A DNA stretch of 46,267 nucleotides from Ruminococcaceae bacterium UBA3818 (GTDB taxonomy: Bacteria; Bacillota; Clostridia; Oscillospirales; Ruminococcaceae). The position numbers and the translations under genes are program-made. Of the stretch, positions 24,250 to 33,800 are shown piece after piece. Under the pieces are notes generated by a model, which was not told the DNA's origin, ran no database searches, and worked only from the letters and a program-made list of their open reading frames with translations. The DNA lies in the NCBI GenBank assembly GCA_002369315.1, contig DFDW01000014.1, positions 26,821 to 73,087 of the forward strand. The letters run 5' to 3'. The stretch's first letter is position 1; each line of letters opens with the position of its first letter.

Positions 24250-25092
24250 TCAGGATGGCGTACCGCCTTCATTCAGAGCCAGACGGTACAGTTCTCCTTT
24301 TTTGTATCCCGTTTCTTTCGCCACCTGCTTTGCGGCGTCAGAAACCGAAAGGCCGGCTTCCCGCAGCGCTTTGACCTGCGCCGCCGCCTCTTCCAGGGTC
24401 AGCGCGTTTTTTTCCGGCTCCGGCGCCCCTTCGATAATCAGTACATATTCTCCCCGGGGCGATTTTTCCCGGTACAACTCCAACGCGCCGGAAAAGGTGG
24501 TGCGGATGATCTGCTCATGCAGTTTGGTCAGCTCCCGGCATAGAGCGATACGCCGGTCCCCCAATACCTCCAGCATATCCTGAAGGGTGTAGATTAATTT
24601 GTGCGGCGCCTCATAAAAAATCAGGGTATGCCGGTCGCCGGCGACCTGATGCAGATGCTCCATGCGGTTTTTGTGATTGGTGCTCAAAAACCCCTCAAAG
24701 CAAAAGCGGGAGGTGGGGAGTCCCGAAACTGCCAGGGCGGAGATGGCGGCAGATGGGCCCGGGATAACGACGGTGGGAATCCCTCGGGCCGCGCACAGCC
24801 CGACCAGATCCTCCCCCGGGTCGGAGATGCAGGGCATACCTGCGTCGGTAACGATGGCACAGTTTTCCCCCGACTCGATCCGAGCCAGGATCTCCTCGCC
24901 CCGTTCCCGGAGATTATGCTGATAATAGCTGGTCATCGGCTTTTTAATCTGGAAATGGTTCAGCAGCTTTTGGGTGACCCGGGTATCCTCCGCCGCGATA
25001 AAATCGACCTCTTGCAGCGTTTGGACCGCCCGCGGGGAAAAATCCGACAGGTTCCCAATCGGAGTGCCGACGACATATAAAGTTCCGGCCAT
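24250..25092 (-). CDS. rsmI: 16S rRNA 2'-O-ribose C1402 methyltransferase
   Basis: SAM-dependent tetrapyrrole-methylase-fold enzyme modifying C1402 in the decoding centre. It has 280 residues, the standard length. It opens GTLYVVGTPIGNLSD and has EDTRVTQKLL near 35-44, DAGMPCISDPGEDLV near 82-96, VIPGPSAAISALAVSGLP near 112-129 and FYEAPHKL near 160. The C-terminal helix-turn-helix-like segment includes LSVSDAAKQVAKETGYKKGELY. It lies 17 bases after the TrmN6-like gene, a frequent clostridial pairing of RNA methylases. Assignment is secure. Confidence 0.96.
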   Translation of the reverse strand: MAGTLYVVGTPIGNLSDFSPRAVQTLQEVDFIAAEDTRVTQKLLNHFQIKKPMTSYYQHNLRERGEEILARIESGENCAIVTDAGMPCISDPGEDLVGLCAARGIPTVVIPGPSAAISALAVSGLPTSRFCFEGFLSTNHKNRMEHLHQVAGDRHTLIFYEAPHKLIYTLQDMLEVLGDRRIALCRELTKLHEQIIRTTFSGALELYREKSPRGEYVLIIEGAPEPEKNALTLEEAAAQVKALREAGLSVSDAAKQVAKETGYKKGELYRLALNEGGTPS

Positions 25093-25109
25093 AAAGGAGC
25101 CCTCCTGCT

Positions 25110-25835
25110 TTACAGATTCTCTTTTTTGTGATAGATGCGTAAAACTTCTGGCGAAAAGCCCCCTTCTGCTTCTATCAAAAGGGGAGGCTCCACCGTCATA
25201 TAAGGTTTAGAGCCTTTTTTCCCCTCGACCAAAAACAGCCAGGGGGCAGTGTGCGGCTGCTGCTGGACAAAGCGCACCCGCTTGGGTTCCAATCCGGCGC
25301 GGCGCATCGCATACAGCGTGTCACACAGCCGCTCGGGGCGCTGGCAAAGGCATAGCCGTCCGCCGAAACGCAGCAGTCGAGCCGCCGCTTCACAGACGTC
25401 TTCAATGGTGCACAATACCTCGTGCCGGGCAATTTGTTCCGCGTCGGTTTCGCTTAAAATCCCGCTTCCCCGCGCTTTGTACGGCGGGTTGCAGGTCACA
25501 AGATCCAGCTGCCCGCAGGGAAGAGCGGAAAGTTCCTTTAAATCGGCCAGAAGAGGAATCAGGCGCCCTTCCAGCCCGTTTTTTTGAACGGACTGCTCCA
25601 ACTGCACGATGGCCTGCTTTTGCACGTCCACGCCATAACACAGACGGGGTGGGTCATCCCGAAACCATAAAAGGGGGATGATGCCGCATCCGGTCCCCAG
25701 ATCGCAGCACAGATCTTTTCGCCGGGGGGCTGCGAAGTCGGAGAGCAAAAATGCGTCGGTCCCGAATTTATGCACGTTGCTGACGCAGACAAAAAGGGAA
25801 GGGGAGAGCTCCTCCCAGGAAAAAGAATTTTCCAT
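25110..25835 (-). CDS. tRNA1(Val) (adenine37-N6)-methyltransferase-like protein (TrmN6/YfiC)
   Basis: A class I SAM-dependent methyltransferase of 241 residues. It has FGTDAFLLSDFA near 24-35, SAM-binding DLGTGCGIIPLL near 45-56 and the amino-methylase motif NPPY (TCNPPYKARGSG near 115-126). Homologues methylate N6 of A37 in tRNA1(Val); in firmicutes the exact target is often unproven. It sits nine bases downstream of the TrkA stop and is followed by rsmI, so the four genes 24250-27144 may be read together. Family assignment is firm, target less so. Confidence 0.9.
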   Translation of the reverse strand: MENSFSWEELSPSLFVCVSNVHKFGTDAFLLSDFAAPRRKDLCCDLGTGCGIIPLLWFRDDPPRLCYGVDVQKQAIVQLEQSVQKNGLEGRLIPLLADLKELSALPCGQLDLVTCNPPYKARGSGILSETDAEQIARHEVLCTIEDVCEAAARLLRFGGRLCLCQRPERLCDTLYAMRRAGLEPKRVRFVQQQPHTAPWLFLVEGKKGSKPYMTVEPPLLIEAEGGFSPEVLRIYHKKENL

Positions 25836-25844
25836 GGTACCCCC

Positions 25845-26504
25845 TTATTGCAGTTCCAGCAGACGGCACAGCTCATGCATCGCCTGGCTTTTGCACATGA
25901 CCACCATCTTGTCCCCGCTTAAAAGCTGCGTGTTGCCGCGGGGGATGATCAGTTGCCCATCCCGGAAGATGGAAACGATGATCGACTCCACCGGCAGCTG
26001 CATCTGACTTAACGTTTTGCCGTGAAATTTATAGTTTTTGGGAAGCTCCAGCTCGCTTAAGGAAGCCTCTCCCCGGTTTAAGCTCATCAGCTCCTTGATC
26101 ACCGCCGAATCCACCTCATGCTCCAGCAGACGGGCGATGCTGTTGGTGCTGCTGATGGGGATATCCACCCCCAACTGTTTCATAACCGACAGATTTTTGG
26201 GATTGTTGACCCTTGCCACCGTGCGCTCCACGCCAAAATGGCGCTTGGCCAACTGACAGGCGACCAGGTTGTTTTCGTCCTGTCCGGTAACGCCGATCAA
26301 GGCATCGCAATGGCGGATACCGGCGTTTTCCAGTGTGTCCAGCACAGTGCCGTCCCCCAGGATCACCGGCAGATCAAGGCTGTTGGCGACCTTTAGGCAG
26401 ACATCGGGGTCTTTTTCGATGAGCACCGGCTCATGTCCGTGCTCCAACAGCGTCTGCGTTAGGTAAAATCCGATTTTTCCACCGCCGACTACAATCACTT
26501 TCAT
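25845..26504 (-). CDS. TrkA-family potassium uptake regulatory protein (second of two)
   Basis: A 219-residue cytoplasmic RCK protein that binds nucleotides and gates Trk/Ktr potassium channels. The Rossmann motif VVGGGKIGFYLTQTLLEHGH is at the N-terminus. ILGDGTVLDTLENAGIRHCDALIGVTG follows near 54-80. The C-terminal TrkA-C domain (about 135-219) contains LELPKNYKFHGKTLSQMQLP. It lies 22 bases after the other trkA gene and looks like a diverged tandem paralogue. No channel gene (trkH/ktrB) is in the window. Confidence 0.92.
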   Translation of the reverse strand: MKVIVVGGGKIGFYLTQTLLEHGHEPVLIEKDPDVCLKVANSLDLPVILGDGTVLDTLENAGIRHCDALIGVTGQDENNLVACQLAKRHFGVERTVARVNNPKNLSVMKQLGVDIPISSTNSIARLLEHEVDSAVIKELMSLNRGEASLSELELPKNYKFHGKTLSQMQLPVESIIVSIFRDGQLIIPRGNTQLLSGDKMVVMCKSQAMHELCRLLELQ

Positions 26505-26526
26505 AACAGTAACCTCATTTTCCAGT

Positions 26527-27144
26527 TTAGTTAATGACCCGTGCGGCGACCAGCAGGTCTCCGGGCCGAAGGATTGCCTGATCGTTTTGGATCAGGGAAA
26601 ATTCGCCGGTTTCACGCAGAGTGCCCAACAAATGGGTATCCGGCAGACGAAGGTCTTTCAGATAACGCCCAATCCATTCCTTTTGCGGATGGACGGTATA
26701 GTAGGAAAGTGTTGTATTGCCGATCAGGGTGTGCCTTGTTTCATAGCTTCCCGACAGGGCGGCAAGCACCATGTCAACCGTAAGGCTGGTCGGGCTGATC
26801 GTTCGGATGTTGAAAGTGGAGAAGATTTTTTCCCGTTTCGGGTCGAAAATACGGGCCAGTACGGTTTTCGTTTGAAAAATTTCCTTGGCCATCTGGCAGA
26901 TCATAATGTTAACGTTGTCGTCCTCCGTCATCGCCAAAATGGCGTCACACCCTTCGATTCCGGCGCGCTTGAGTACGTCCTGATCAATGGGAACGCCGCT
27001 GATGGTGTATCCCGAAAAATCCGAATCCAGCAGCGCGAAATGGGATTCTTCCCGATCCAGCACAGAGACATCGTGCCCCATCCGGCTCAGTTCTGACGCC
27101 AGCATGGAACCGACCTTGCCACAGCCAACAATCAAAATGTTCAT
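26527..27144 (-). CDS. TrkA-family potassium uptake regulatory protein (first of two)
   Basis: A 205-residue RCK protein with the nucleotide motif ILIVGCGKVGSMLASELS at the N-terminus, a conserved acidic end of strand two (VLDREESHF) and a TrkA-C domain from about residue 130. It starts at the ATG at 27144 with TTGGAGA upstream; an ORF extension to 27282 would overlap the MATE gene end and was rejected. It shares operon orientation with the second trkA gene. The two proteins may form hetero-oligomeric rings, which is inference. The partner channel must be elsewhere in the genome. Confidence 0.9.
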   Translation of the reverse strand: MNILIVGCGKVGSMLASELSRMGHDVSVLDREESHFALLDSDFSGYTISGVPIDQDVLKRAGIEGCDAILAMTEDDNVNIMICQMAKEIFQTKTVLARIFDPKREKIFSTFNIRTISPTSLTVDMVLAALSGSYETRHTLIGNTTLSYYTVHPQKEWIGRYLKDLRLPDTHLLGTLRETGEFSLIQNDQAILRPGDLLVAARVIN

Positions 27145-27278
27145 AACAATCTCCAATCTTCCATAAAGGATGCGCAGGCGGCCCGCCGCGCTGTCTGCGA
27201 TAAACCAACAGGCATTGGGCCCGTCCGCGCCAAACGGTTCTATTTCATCATCCAAAAGCATCGGCGCGGAAGCCGAAC

Positions 27279-28676
27279 TCAAACGTTTTCCACCGCTTTT
27301 TCGGTGGGAGGCTCTTTTCGCAGATCCGACAGAATTTTCCGAAACCGGAGCGAAAACAGCAAAACCGTGACGGCGACTGCCAGAAAATCGGCAACCGGCT
27401 CTGCCAAAAAGACGGCGAATACCTTGTCCTCAAAAAACAGCGGCAGAAGAAAGATGAGCGGGATCAGCAGGATCACTTTGCGCAGCAGCGCCAAAAATAG
27501 GGAAACGGCAGCTTGTCCCAGAGCGATAAAGGTCTGCTGGCAGGCAATCTGCGCGCCGAACAACAGGAAAGTGCCCATATAGATGCGCATGGCCCAGACA
27601 GAAATTTCGATCAGCTCCGGATTGGAACTGAAAAGCAGCACAAAAATCTTGGGAACCAGCATGCATCCTGTCCAAAGAACAGTGGTAAAAATCATACAGC
27701 ACAGCAACAAAAGCTGAAACGCCTTTTTCACCCGGTCGGCGTTGCGCGCGCCGAAGTTGTAGCTGATGATTGGCTGCGCGCCTTGGGTCAGGCCCATAAG
27801 CGGCAGCATGCCGAATTGCATCACGCTGGTCAAAATGGCCATGGCGCCCACAGCCAGATCCCCGCCGAACCGCTGCAGCTGGGTGTTAAAGCAGATAGAA
27901 AGCAGGCTTTCGGTCGCCTGCATGATAAAAGGGGAAATGCCCAGCGCCATCACCGGACCGATCACCTTTGGGCTTAGGTGAATCCGGGACAGACGGATGC
28001 GGAGGACGGTTTTTTTACCGGTCAAAAATACCAGCACCCAAACAGCGGAAACCGCCTGGGAAAGGATGGTCGCCAAAGCGGCGCCCTGTACGCCCATGTC
28101 AAAGAGAAAAATAAAGATGGGGTCCAAAACGATATTGCACACAGCGCCGATGATGGTGGTCTTCATTCCCACCTGCGCAAATCCCTGGGAGGTAATAAAC
28201 ATGTTAAGCCCCATGACGATTTGTACAAAAATGGTGCCGGACGCATAGATGCGAAGATAGCCGGCGGCATACCCAATGGTGTCAGAGCTGGCGCCGAAAG
28301 CCATCAGAAGCGGCTCGCAGAAAAGCAGAATGACAGCGGTGAGAACCAGCGAAATGCAAACCAGCGCCGCACAGCAGTTGCCGAGGATTTCTTCCGCCAT
28401 GTCATTGTCCTGACGTCCCATGAAAATAGCAGCCCGTGCCGCACCGCCCATGCCAATCAGGGAGGTGAACGCGGTAATCAGGGTAATGATCGGAAAACTT
28501 ACGCCCACACCAGTCAGGGCGGAGGCGCCGATCTCAGGGATATGGCCGATGTACATGCGATCGACAATGTTGTACAAAAGATTGATAATCTGGGCGGTGA
28601 TGGCCGGAACAGCCATGGAAAACAATAATTTTCCGATGCTCCCGGTGCCGAAATCCGCCTGGGAACTTTTCCTCAA
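27279..28676 (-). CDS. MATE-family multidrug/metabolite exporter
   Basis: A 465-residue membrane protein with twelve helices in two homologous halves. It starts MRKSSQADFGTGSIGKLLFS. MATE patterns include VPAITAQIINLLYNIVDRMYIG near 18-39, GVSFPIITLITAF, GLNMFITSQGFAQVGM near 160-175 and TQGAQPIISYNFGA near 290-303. It exports drugs or metabolites in exchange for sodium or protons; the substrate cannot be read from sequence. It lies 34 bases downstream of the PH-domain gene. The C-terminus is charged. Confidence 0.94.
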   Translation of the reverse strand: MRKSSQADFGTGSIGKLLFSMAVPAITAQIINLLYNIVDRMYIGHIPEIGASALTGVGVSFPIITLITAFTSLIGMGGAARAAIFMGRQDNDMAEEILGNCCAALVCISLVLTAVILLFCEPLLMAFGASSDTIGYAAGYLRIYASGTIFVQIVMGLNMFITSQGFAQVGMKTTIIGAVCNIVLDPIFIFLFDMGVQGAALATILSQAVSAVWVLVFLTGKKTVLRIRLSRIHLSPKVIGPVMALGISPFIMQATESLLSICFNTQLQRFGGDLAVGAMAILTSVMQFGMLPLMGLTQGAQPIISYNFGARNADRVKKAFQLLLLCCMIFTTVLWTGCMLVPKIFVLLFSSNPELIEISVWAMRIYMGTFLLFGAQIACQQTFIALGQAAVSLFLALLRKVILLIPLIFLLPLFFEDKVFAVFLAEPVADFLAVAVTVLLFSLRFRKILSDLRKEPPTEKAVENV

Positions 28677-28709
28677 TCAAGTCGCTTCCTTTCGCGCAAA
28701 AAGATAACC

Positions 28710-29114
28710 TTATTCGAATTCACATTCGTCCTCATCACCGCAGGGATCGTAATTCAAGGCGCCGACCATGTCACGTCCCTGCACATAATTGGCCTGCCGA
28801 GACTTTTGGATGGCATCATCCAGAATCTCCAGGACCGCCCGGGGATTCCGAATCGATTTGAGCACCTTGGTCGGCGTGTCGCTGTCCTTGGCATGCATCG
28901 TAATGGTGCCGCATTTGAAAATCCGCTGGGTAAGCGGTAAAGACAGTTTTTTGTCGGTGATGCGGTAGAGCATGATCTCATCCTCGTGGATGTTAAAAAA
29001 GCCCTTGCGGGTGATAAATTTTTCCGATGTGATGATGTACCTTGTAAAATTGATGGCGAGTCCGAAAAAATTACGGGGTTTATCGGTCCAAAGTTGGTTT
29101 TTCATCGGTTCCAT
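28710..29114 (-). CDS. PH-domain (bacterial, YdbT-like) protein
   Basis: A 134-residue soluble protein without membrane helices. Residues 20-110 match the beta-rich bacterial PH fold: FTRYIITSEKFITRKGFFNIHEDEI, then LYRITDKKLSLPLTQRIFKCGTITMHA and LKSIRNPRAVLEILDDAI. The C-terminus is acidic. Such domains are found in membrane- or stress-associated proteins; its partner is unknown. The start MEPMKNQLW has AGGAG eight bases upstream; a longer form from 29123 adds three residues. Confidence 0.75.
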   Translation of the reverse strand: MEPMKNQLWTDKPRNFFGLAINFTRYIITSEKFITRKGFFNIHEDEIMLYRITDKKLSLPLTQRIFKCGTITMHAKDSDTPTKVLKSIRNPRAVLEILDDAIQKSRQANYVQGRDMVGALNYDPCGDEDECEFE

Positions 29115-29293
29115 TCCAAGCACTCCTTTTGCCGGGAGATAATATTTCTATTATAGCAAGGTTCCGAAAAAAGGACAAGAGCATCCGGGGCTTACTGGCG
29201 CAGGAAAAGAAGACGGAAAAGAAGAATCCCGGTTGCTTTTTGAAAAGCCGGCTGTTTGCGGCCGCTCTGAAAAACATTTGCCGGACGCAAAAA

Positions 29294-29321
29294 AATCGGG
29301 CATCCGTTCGGATGCCCGATT
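29294..29321 (-). terminator. Intrinsic terminator of the PTPS-like gene
   Basis: AATCGGGCATCC and GGATGCCCGATT form a perfect 12-bp stem around a four-base loop, followed by a T run on the minus strand. It lies 26 bases after the stop codon at 29348. Confidence 0.88.
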
Positions 29322-29347
29322 GTAAGAGAAAAGAAAAGCCAATCCTT

Positions 29348-29911
29348 TTATTTTCTGTAGCCGCATTTGGGGCAGACCCCGTTTTCGTCCAGCGCGACGC
29401 CGCACAGCGGACAGCGGTCAATTTTGTTCTTTGGCGAGAATTCTGCGCTGGCAGCGTTCACGCCGCTGGTAAAGGTAATTTTGGCGATGTTCAACTTGTC
29501 TTTGAGCAGGTCATAAACAATTTTGATCATGCCCTCTACGGTCATGGTTTCCTTGGTTACCACCAGGCGGCATTCAGGATATGCAACGGCCAGGTCGGTG
29601 CGGAAAGCGGGGCCTTTCATTTTGTTTTGGGGCGTACCGTCTTTGATGCCCTGCTTTTCATAAACACTCAAAACGGCGGGCAGGAGAGGATCGTCTTCAC
29701 GCAGAATCAATGCGTGGTCAAAGTTTTTCAAAACTTCCCAGGCGGTCTTTTGAATCTCATTGCAAGGGAAAACCATATTCACGCCGGGTTCAATGGAATC
29801 TTCCACTTCAATGGTCAAAACACCCGTGTGCCCGTGTAAATATTGAGCTTCGCCCTGGAAACCATAAAATCTGTGTGCATACTGCAGATCCAACGTTGTG
29901 ATACTTCTCAT
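29348..29911 (-). CDS. 6-pyruvoyl-tetrahydropterin synthase/QueD-like protein with C-terminal zinc ribbon
   Basis: A 187-residue protein of the T-fold PTPS/QueD family. Zinc-binding histidines fit H13 (YAHRF) and H26, H28 (LHGHTG). FDHALIL lies near 64-70 and E126 occupies the usual Pro-Thr-Glu region. The cysteine normally four residues before the HGH motif in QueD is replaced by A22, so chemistry may differ from 6-carboxy-tetrahydropterin synthase. A zinc ribbon (C167, C170, C180, C183) is fused at the end, an unusual addition. AAAGGAGAG precedes the ATG. The leader carries a candidate preQ1-I motif. Family membership is good, exact reaction unsure. Confidence 0.82.
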   Translation of the reverse strand: MRSITTLDLQYAHRFYGFQGEAQYLHGHTGVLTIEVEDSIEPGVNMVFPCNEIQKTAWEVLKNFDHALILREDDPLLPAVLSVYEKQGIKDGTPQNKMKGPAFRTDLAVAYPECRLVVTKETMTVEGMIKIVYDLLKDKLNIAKITFTSGVNAASAEFSPKNKIDRCPLCGVALDENGVCPKCGYRK

Positions 29912-29921
29912 ATAAACTCTC

Positions 29922-29956
29922 CTTTAATGTTATTTACGGGTAGATGTAGCCCCCGC
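29922..29956 (-). promoter_or_regulatory. Candidate preQ1-I riboswitch in the leader of the QueD-like gene
   Basis: On the minus strand, GCGGG (29956-29952) can pair with CCCGT (29940-29936) across an 11-base loop GGCTACATCTA. It is followed by an A-rich tail AAATAACATTAAA running into the ribosome site GGAG. This matches the very small preQ1-I fold (short stem, long loop, A-rich tail ending in the Shine-Dalgarno). Loop-tail pairing is only partly convincing. Confidence 0.4.
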
Positions 29957-30292
29957 ATGGGCTAATAATCAATAATAATTATTAATTTTAATTATAAAGG
30001 CTTTTTTGCTTTTGTCAAGAAAAATGGTAAAAGAATCTTTCCATAAAGGCCTTGGAAAAGATAGATTAAAAAAATTCATATTGCACCGGCGAAAAAGAAG
30101 AAAAGGAACAAAAAATCGCCGCGAATTTCTCGGCGATTGAAAAAGAAAAGATGTTTCGGCAGTCCTTTTGCGCGTCAACAAAGGAAATAGAAATGCCTGT
30201 GCTGCGTGCGAAACAGTCCGGTTCGGAAAGGCGCGGTTTCCGGGCAAAAAATCCGAACAATGAAAAAGGTCCCAGCCATACGACTGAGACCT
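29957..30292. other. AT-rich intergenic region
   Basis: Between the candidate riboswitch and tRNA-Leu there is about 335 bases without a credible gene. The part at 29965-30010 is extremely AT-rich and may hold the promoter of the QueD-like gene. The rest shows no recognised RNA and only short shadow frames. Confidence 0.5.
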
Positions 30293-30380
30293 TGGTGCGG
30301 GTAACAGGACTTGAACCTGCACAGCCTTGCGACCATTAGAACCTGAATCTAACGCGTCTGCCAATTCCGCCATACCCGCA
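30293..30380 (-). tRNA. tRNA-Leu (anticodon CAG)
   Basis: Minus strand. The acceptor TGCGGGT pairs with ACCCGCA, followed by an encoded CCA. The anticodon stem TTAGA/TCTAA carries loop TTCAGGT, giving CAG. A long variable arm (class II) and the T-loop GTTCAAGTC are present. The coordinates include the CCA end. Confidence 0.95.
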
Positions 30381-30411
30381 TATTGTTCGGCGGTTTGTGT
30401 CAACGTATGCG

Positions 30412-30440
30412 ATTATATCATCCATCGGCGGGAATGTCAA
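30412..30440 (-). promoter_or_regulatory. Consensus sigma-A promoter of tRNA-Leu
   Basis: On the minus strand, TTGACA (30440-30435) and TATAAT (30417-30412) are 17 bases apart, a full consensus match ending 31 bases before the tRNA. Confidence 0.9.
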
Positions 30441-30484
30441 TGATTTTTTTGAAAAAAGTTTTTCGGGATTTTTCAAAAATTACT

Positions 30485-30512
30485 TTGCTTTTTAGAAAAA
30501 GTGTGATATACT
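30485..30512 (+). promoter_or_regulatory. Candidate promoter of tRNA-Arg
   Basis: TTGCTT (30485-30490) and TATACT (30507-30512) are 16 bases apart, ending 19 bases before the tRNA-Arg. Confidence 0.6.
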
Positions 30513-30531
30513 AAACCGAGCGATTTCATAT

Positions 30532-30606
30532 GCGCCTGTAGCTCAGTGGATAGAGCACCGGCCTCCGGAGCCGGGTGCGTAGGTTCGATTCCTATCAGGC
30601 GTACCA
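30532..30606 (+). tRNA. tRNA-Arg (anticodon CCG)
   Basis: GCGCCTG pairs with CAGGCGT (with one G-U at the end), then discriminator A and an encoded CCA. The anticodon stem CCGGC/GCCGG carries loop CTCCGGA, giving CCG, which reads CGG. The D-arm GCTCAGTGGATAGAGC and T-arm GTTCGATTC are normal. Confidence 0.95.
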
Positions 30607-30610
30607 GCCG

Positions 30611-30650
30611 AGTGCCTCGACACGCAAATGCGTAGTCGGGGCACTTTTTT
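30611..30650 (+). terminator. Intrinsic terminator of tRNA-Arg
   Basis: GTGCCTCGAC and GTCGGGGCAC pair (one G-T) around a loop ACGCAAATGCGTA and are followed by TTTTTT. A second hairpin with a T run lies at 30702-30731. Confidence 0.8.
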
Positions 30651-30800
30651 GCAGTTTTTCCTCTTATGCCTAAGCGGCATCTTTTTGCACCTCTTGACAA
30701 GACCCCGACCATTTTGGCTGGGGTTTTTATCTTATGTTTTGGTAAAAAGCCAGAACTTGGTGTTCGCCCGGAGGCTTTTCTTTTGGTCGGCGGCTTCTTG

Positions 30801-33800
30801 CTAAAACAGGCTGAGTTGTTCCTCCTGTACCGGACGGGGGACAGCTTTTTCCCGATGCATCAAACCGCCGTCCAAATCGGACAAAAAGGCGGATGGCTCT
30901 CCGGAAGTTGTTAAGATCAGTTCTTCCCGCGCGCGGGTAAGGCCAACGAAAAACAGCCGCCGCTCTTCGTTCGGATCCGATTCCCCCTTGGCAGATTCTA
31001 GGGGGATGTTCGATTTTCTCACGCCGCATAAAAAGACGACAGGATATTCCAGCCCCTTAGCGGCATGCAGGGTCATCAGCCGTACCGCGCCGGAGGAATA
31101 TGTCTTTCCCGCCGCACGGCTGAGATCCCCTTCCTGCCCCAATAGCAGAGCACGGCAAAAGGACGGCATGTCGTTCCAGAAAACAGAGGCGTTTTGCAGC
31201 TTTTCCATGGCGGGGGAAGCAGGGTTTTCCCCCAGCCAGCGATCCAGCAGGCGGCGGGGTTTTTCTTTTCGAATCAGCGGAAGAAAGGTGTCCACCGCAT
31301 TCCACAAAAAGGTCAGGTGCGGATATGGCGCCGTTTCGGCTCGCAGGGCAGCCAGATCTCCTTCCTCTGTTTGCCGGGCAGCCTGGAGGGCCCGATCTGT
31401 TACATCCGCAGGACAGTGCCAGATCAGGCGAAGGGCATTTTTCAGCGCCGTCGTATCCCGGCTGTTTAACAGCCAGCCGAAAAATCCCATTGTCCCACGC
31501 ACCTCATCGTCGGAAAGATAGTCCTCCCGGCCGGTGACCATGCAGGGAATGCTGTCGTGCCGCAGACATTTTTCCACAAGCTGCACCTGCCGGTGGGTGC
31601 GGCACAGAACCGCGATGTCCGAAAAAGAGCGCACGATGCTTCTTTGTTCGGCCCGATGCGCCTCCAGCATGCCAAGCCCGCCGGTCATCGCGGCAATCTG
31701 GCGGGCAACGGCAATGCCCTCGGCAAATTCGTCTGCCGCCTCGATCAAGCGCACTGGCTCGCCGCCGGGCCGATTGGGCAAAAGCATGCGTTCCGGGCCT
31801 GGATTGGGCGCGATGGCGGCCAGCGCCGCTGAGAGGATCTGCGGAGAGCTGCGATAGTTTTGTACAAGCCGGATCTCCCGCAAACCCGGCAGATCGTCTT
31901 TCAGCCGGACAAAGCAGTCCGCCCCGGCGCCGCGGAAGCCGTAGATAGCCTGGTCCGGGTCTCCGATGACAAACAGGCCCTGACCGCCCCGGCTCCATTG
32001 CCGGACCAGCTGATACTGCAGATCGTTGATATCCTGAAATTCGTCCACCAGAAGATGGGAAAAACGCCGTCCGCCGCCGGGCAGGCGGACCAGCGCGCGC
32101 AAAAGCAGATCGTCAAAATCCAGGCATCCCTTTTCCTGCAGAAGTGCCTGATACTCCAAAAACGCGTTTTCTTCCAGCGCACCCGCATCCTGCCCTTTGC
32201 CGTTCTTGATGCGGGAGACCTCCTGTAAAAAGCGGCGTGGAGACAGGGCCAGTTCCCGGTCGCGGATGATTTGGGCGGCTAACTCCAGGGCGTCCGGCTC
32301 GCTGATGAGCGAAATGTCCCCCAGCAATTCCAGACAGATGGCATGGAAGGTGCCGATGGTCATACCGCGTACCGCCCGCTTTCCGCCCAGCCGCTGTTCC
32401 AGCCGCCCTCGCATTTCTGCGGCAGCCTGGTTGGTAAAGGTAACGGCGGTGATCTGCGAGGGCTTGACGCCCTGCTCTTCCACCAGGTAGGCAATACGGG
32501 AAACCAGTGTTTTGGTCTTACCGGTGCCGGGCCCGGCAATGACCGCCACAGCGGGTTCGGCCGCGCACACGGCGGCCTGCTGCTCCGGGTTCAGCTGTTG
32601 CGGACGGGACGCAGGTTCCGACCCTTTTGGAGGCTGTTCCGCAGGAGCGGACTTCAGCGGATCCTTTTTCGGCTGCGTCGGCGGCTCCGACGGGCCGGAT
32701 ACGCCAAACAGGGAGGTCTGCCCCTGCAGCGCCTGGATTTCCGAAGCGCTCAACAGTAAGATCTGCCCGTATTCGCCGTCGTACCCGGGAACCCGCCGCA
32801 CCTGCCCGTTCCGCAGCCGGCGGATGCCTTCGGCAACACAGGGGCCGGCTGCACGGCGGATCTCTTTCAGCGGCGCCTGGCGCAGGATGTAAAATTCTGG
32901 CCCCAGCTCAGCCAGCAGAGCTTCGTACTGCCGTTGGGCTTTTTTGCTCGCGGCAGACGTTCCTGTTGCGGCGGCGATTACTTCCGGCAGCGGGGCGAGG
33001 CTTTCAAATGGTTTGGCGCCGCCGGGGCGAAACCCCTCAGGACGGTCCGCCAACTCTTCCACCCGGTGCTGAACGCCGATGGTGATTTTTTTGCCGCAGA
33101 CTGGGCAGCGCCCTCCATATGTGGCGGTTTGGGAGGGCGTCAGGCGGCATCCGCAGGAGCGGTGTCCGTCCAGATGGTATTTTCCCTCTTCCGGGAAAAA
33201 CTCCACCGTTCCCGCAAATCCTTCTCCGGTCTGAATGGCCCGGGCCAGCGCTGGATAGGAAAGCTCGGTGTCCAGCAGGTTGGCTTCCCGCCCCAACCTG
33301 GCAGGGGAGTGGGCGTCGGAGTTGGAAATCAGGGTAAAGCGGTCCAGGGAGGAGACCCGCCAGTTCATGGGCGGGTCGGAGGAAAGGCCGGTTTCCACCG
33401 CGTGGATATACCCGGACAGATCTCCGAAGCATTCCTCCACCGAATCAAAACCGGAAAAGGCGCCGAACATGGAAAAATGGGGCGTCCAGATATGGGCAGG
33501 GATAAACACCGCCTGCGGGCAGGTCTCCAGCGTGATCTCCAGCAGATCCCGGCTGTCCAGCCCCAGAATGGGCCGCCCGTCGGAATGGATGTTGCCGATG
33601 GCTTCCAGCCGGTGAGCGAGTGCCTGGGCGTCCTCCAAAGAGGGGAGAAGGATCAGGTTGTGGACTTTGCGGGTGCGGCCGTCTTTTTTGTAAATGGAGC
33701 TGATTTCTCCGGACAGGACAAACCGCGGGGCCTCAGCTGCCGGACAGAACGGATCCGGCAGGCGCGCGCCGTCCCGCAGACGGTAGAGACCCTCTTCGGC

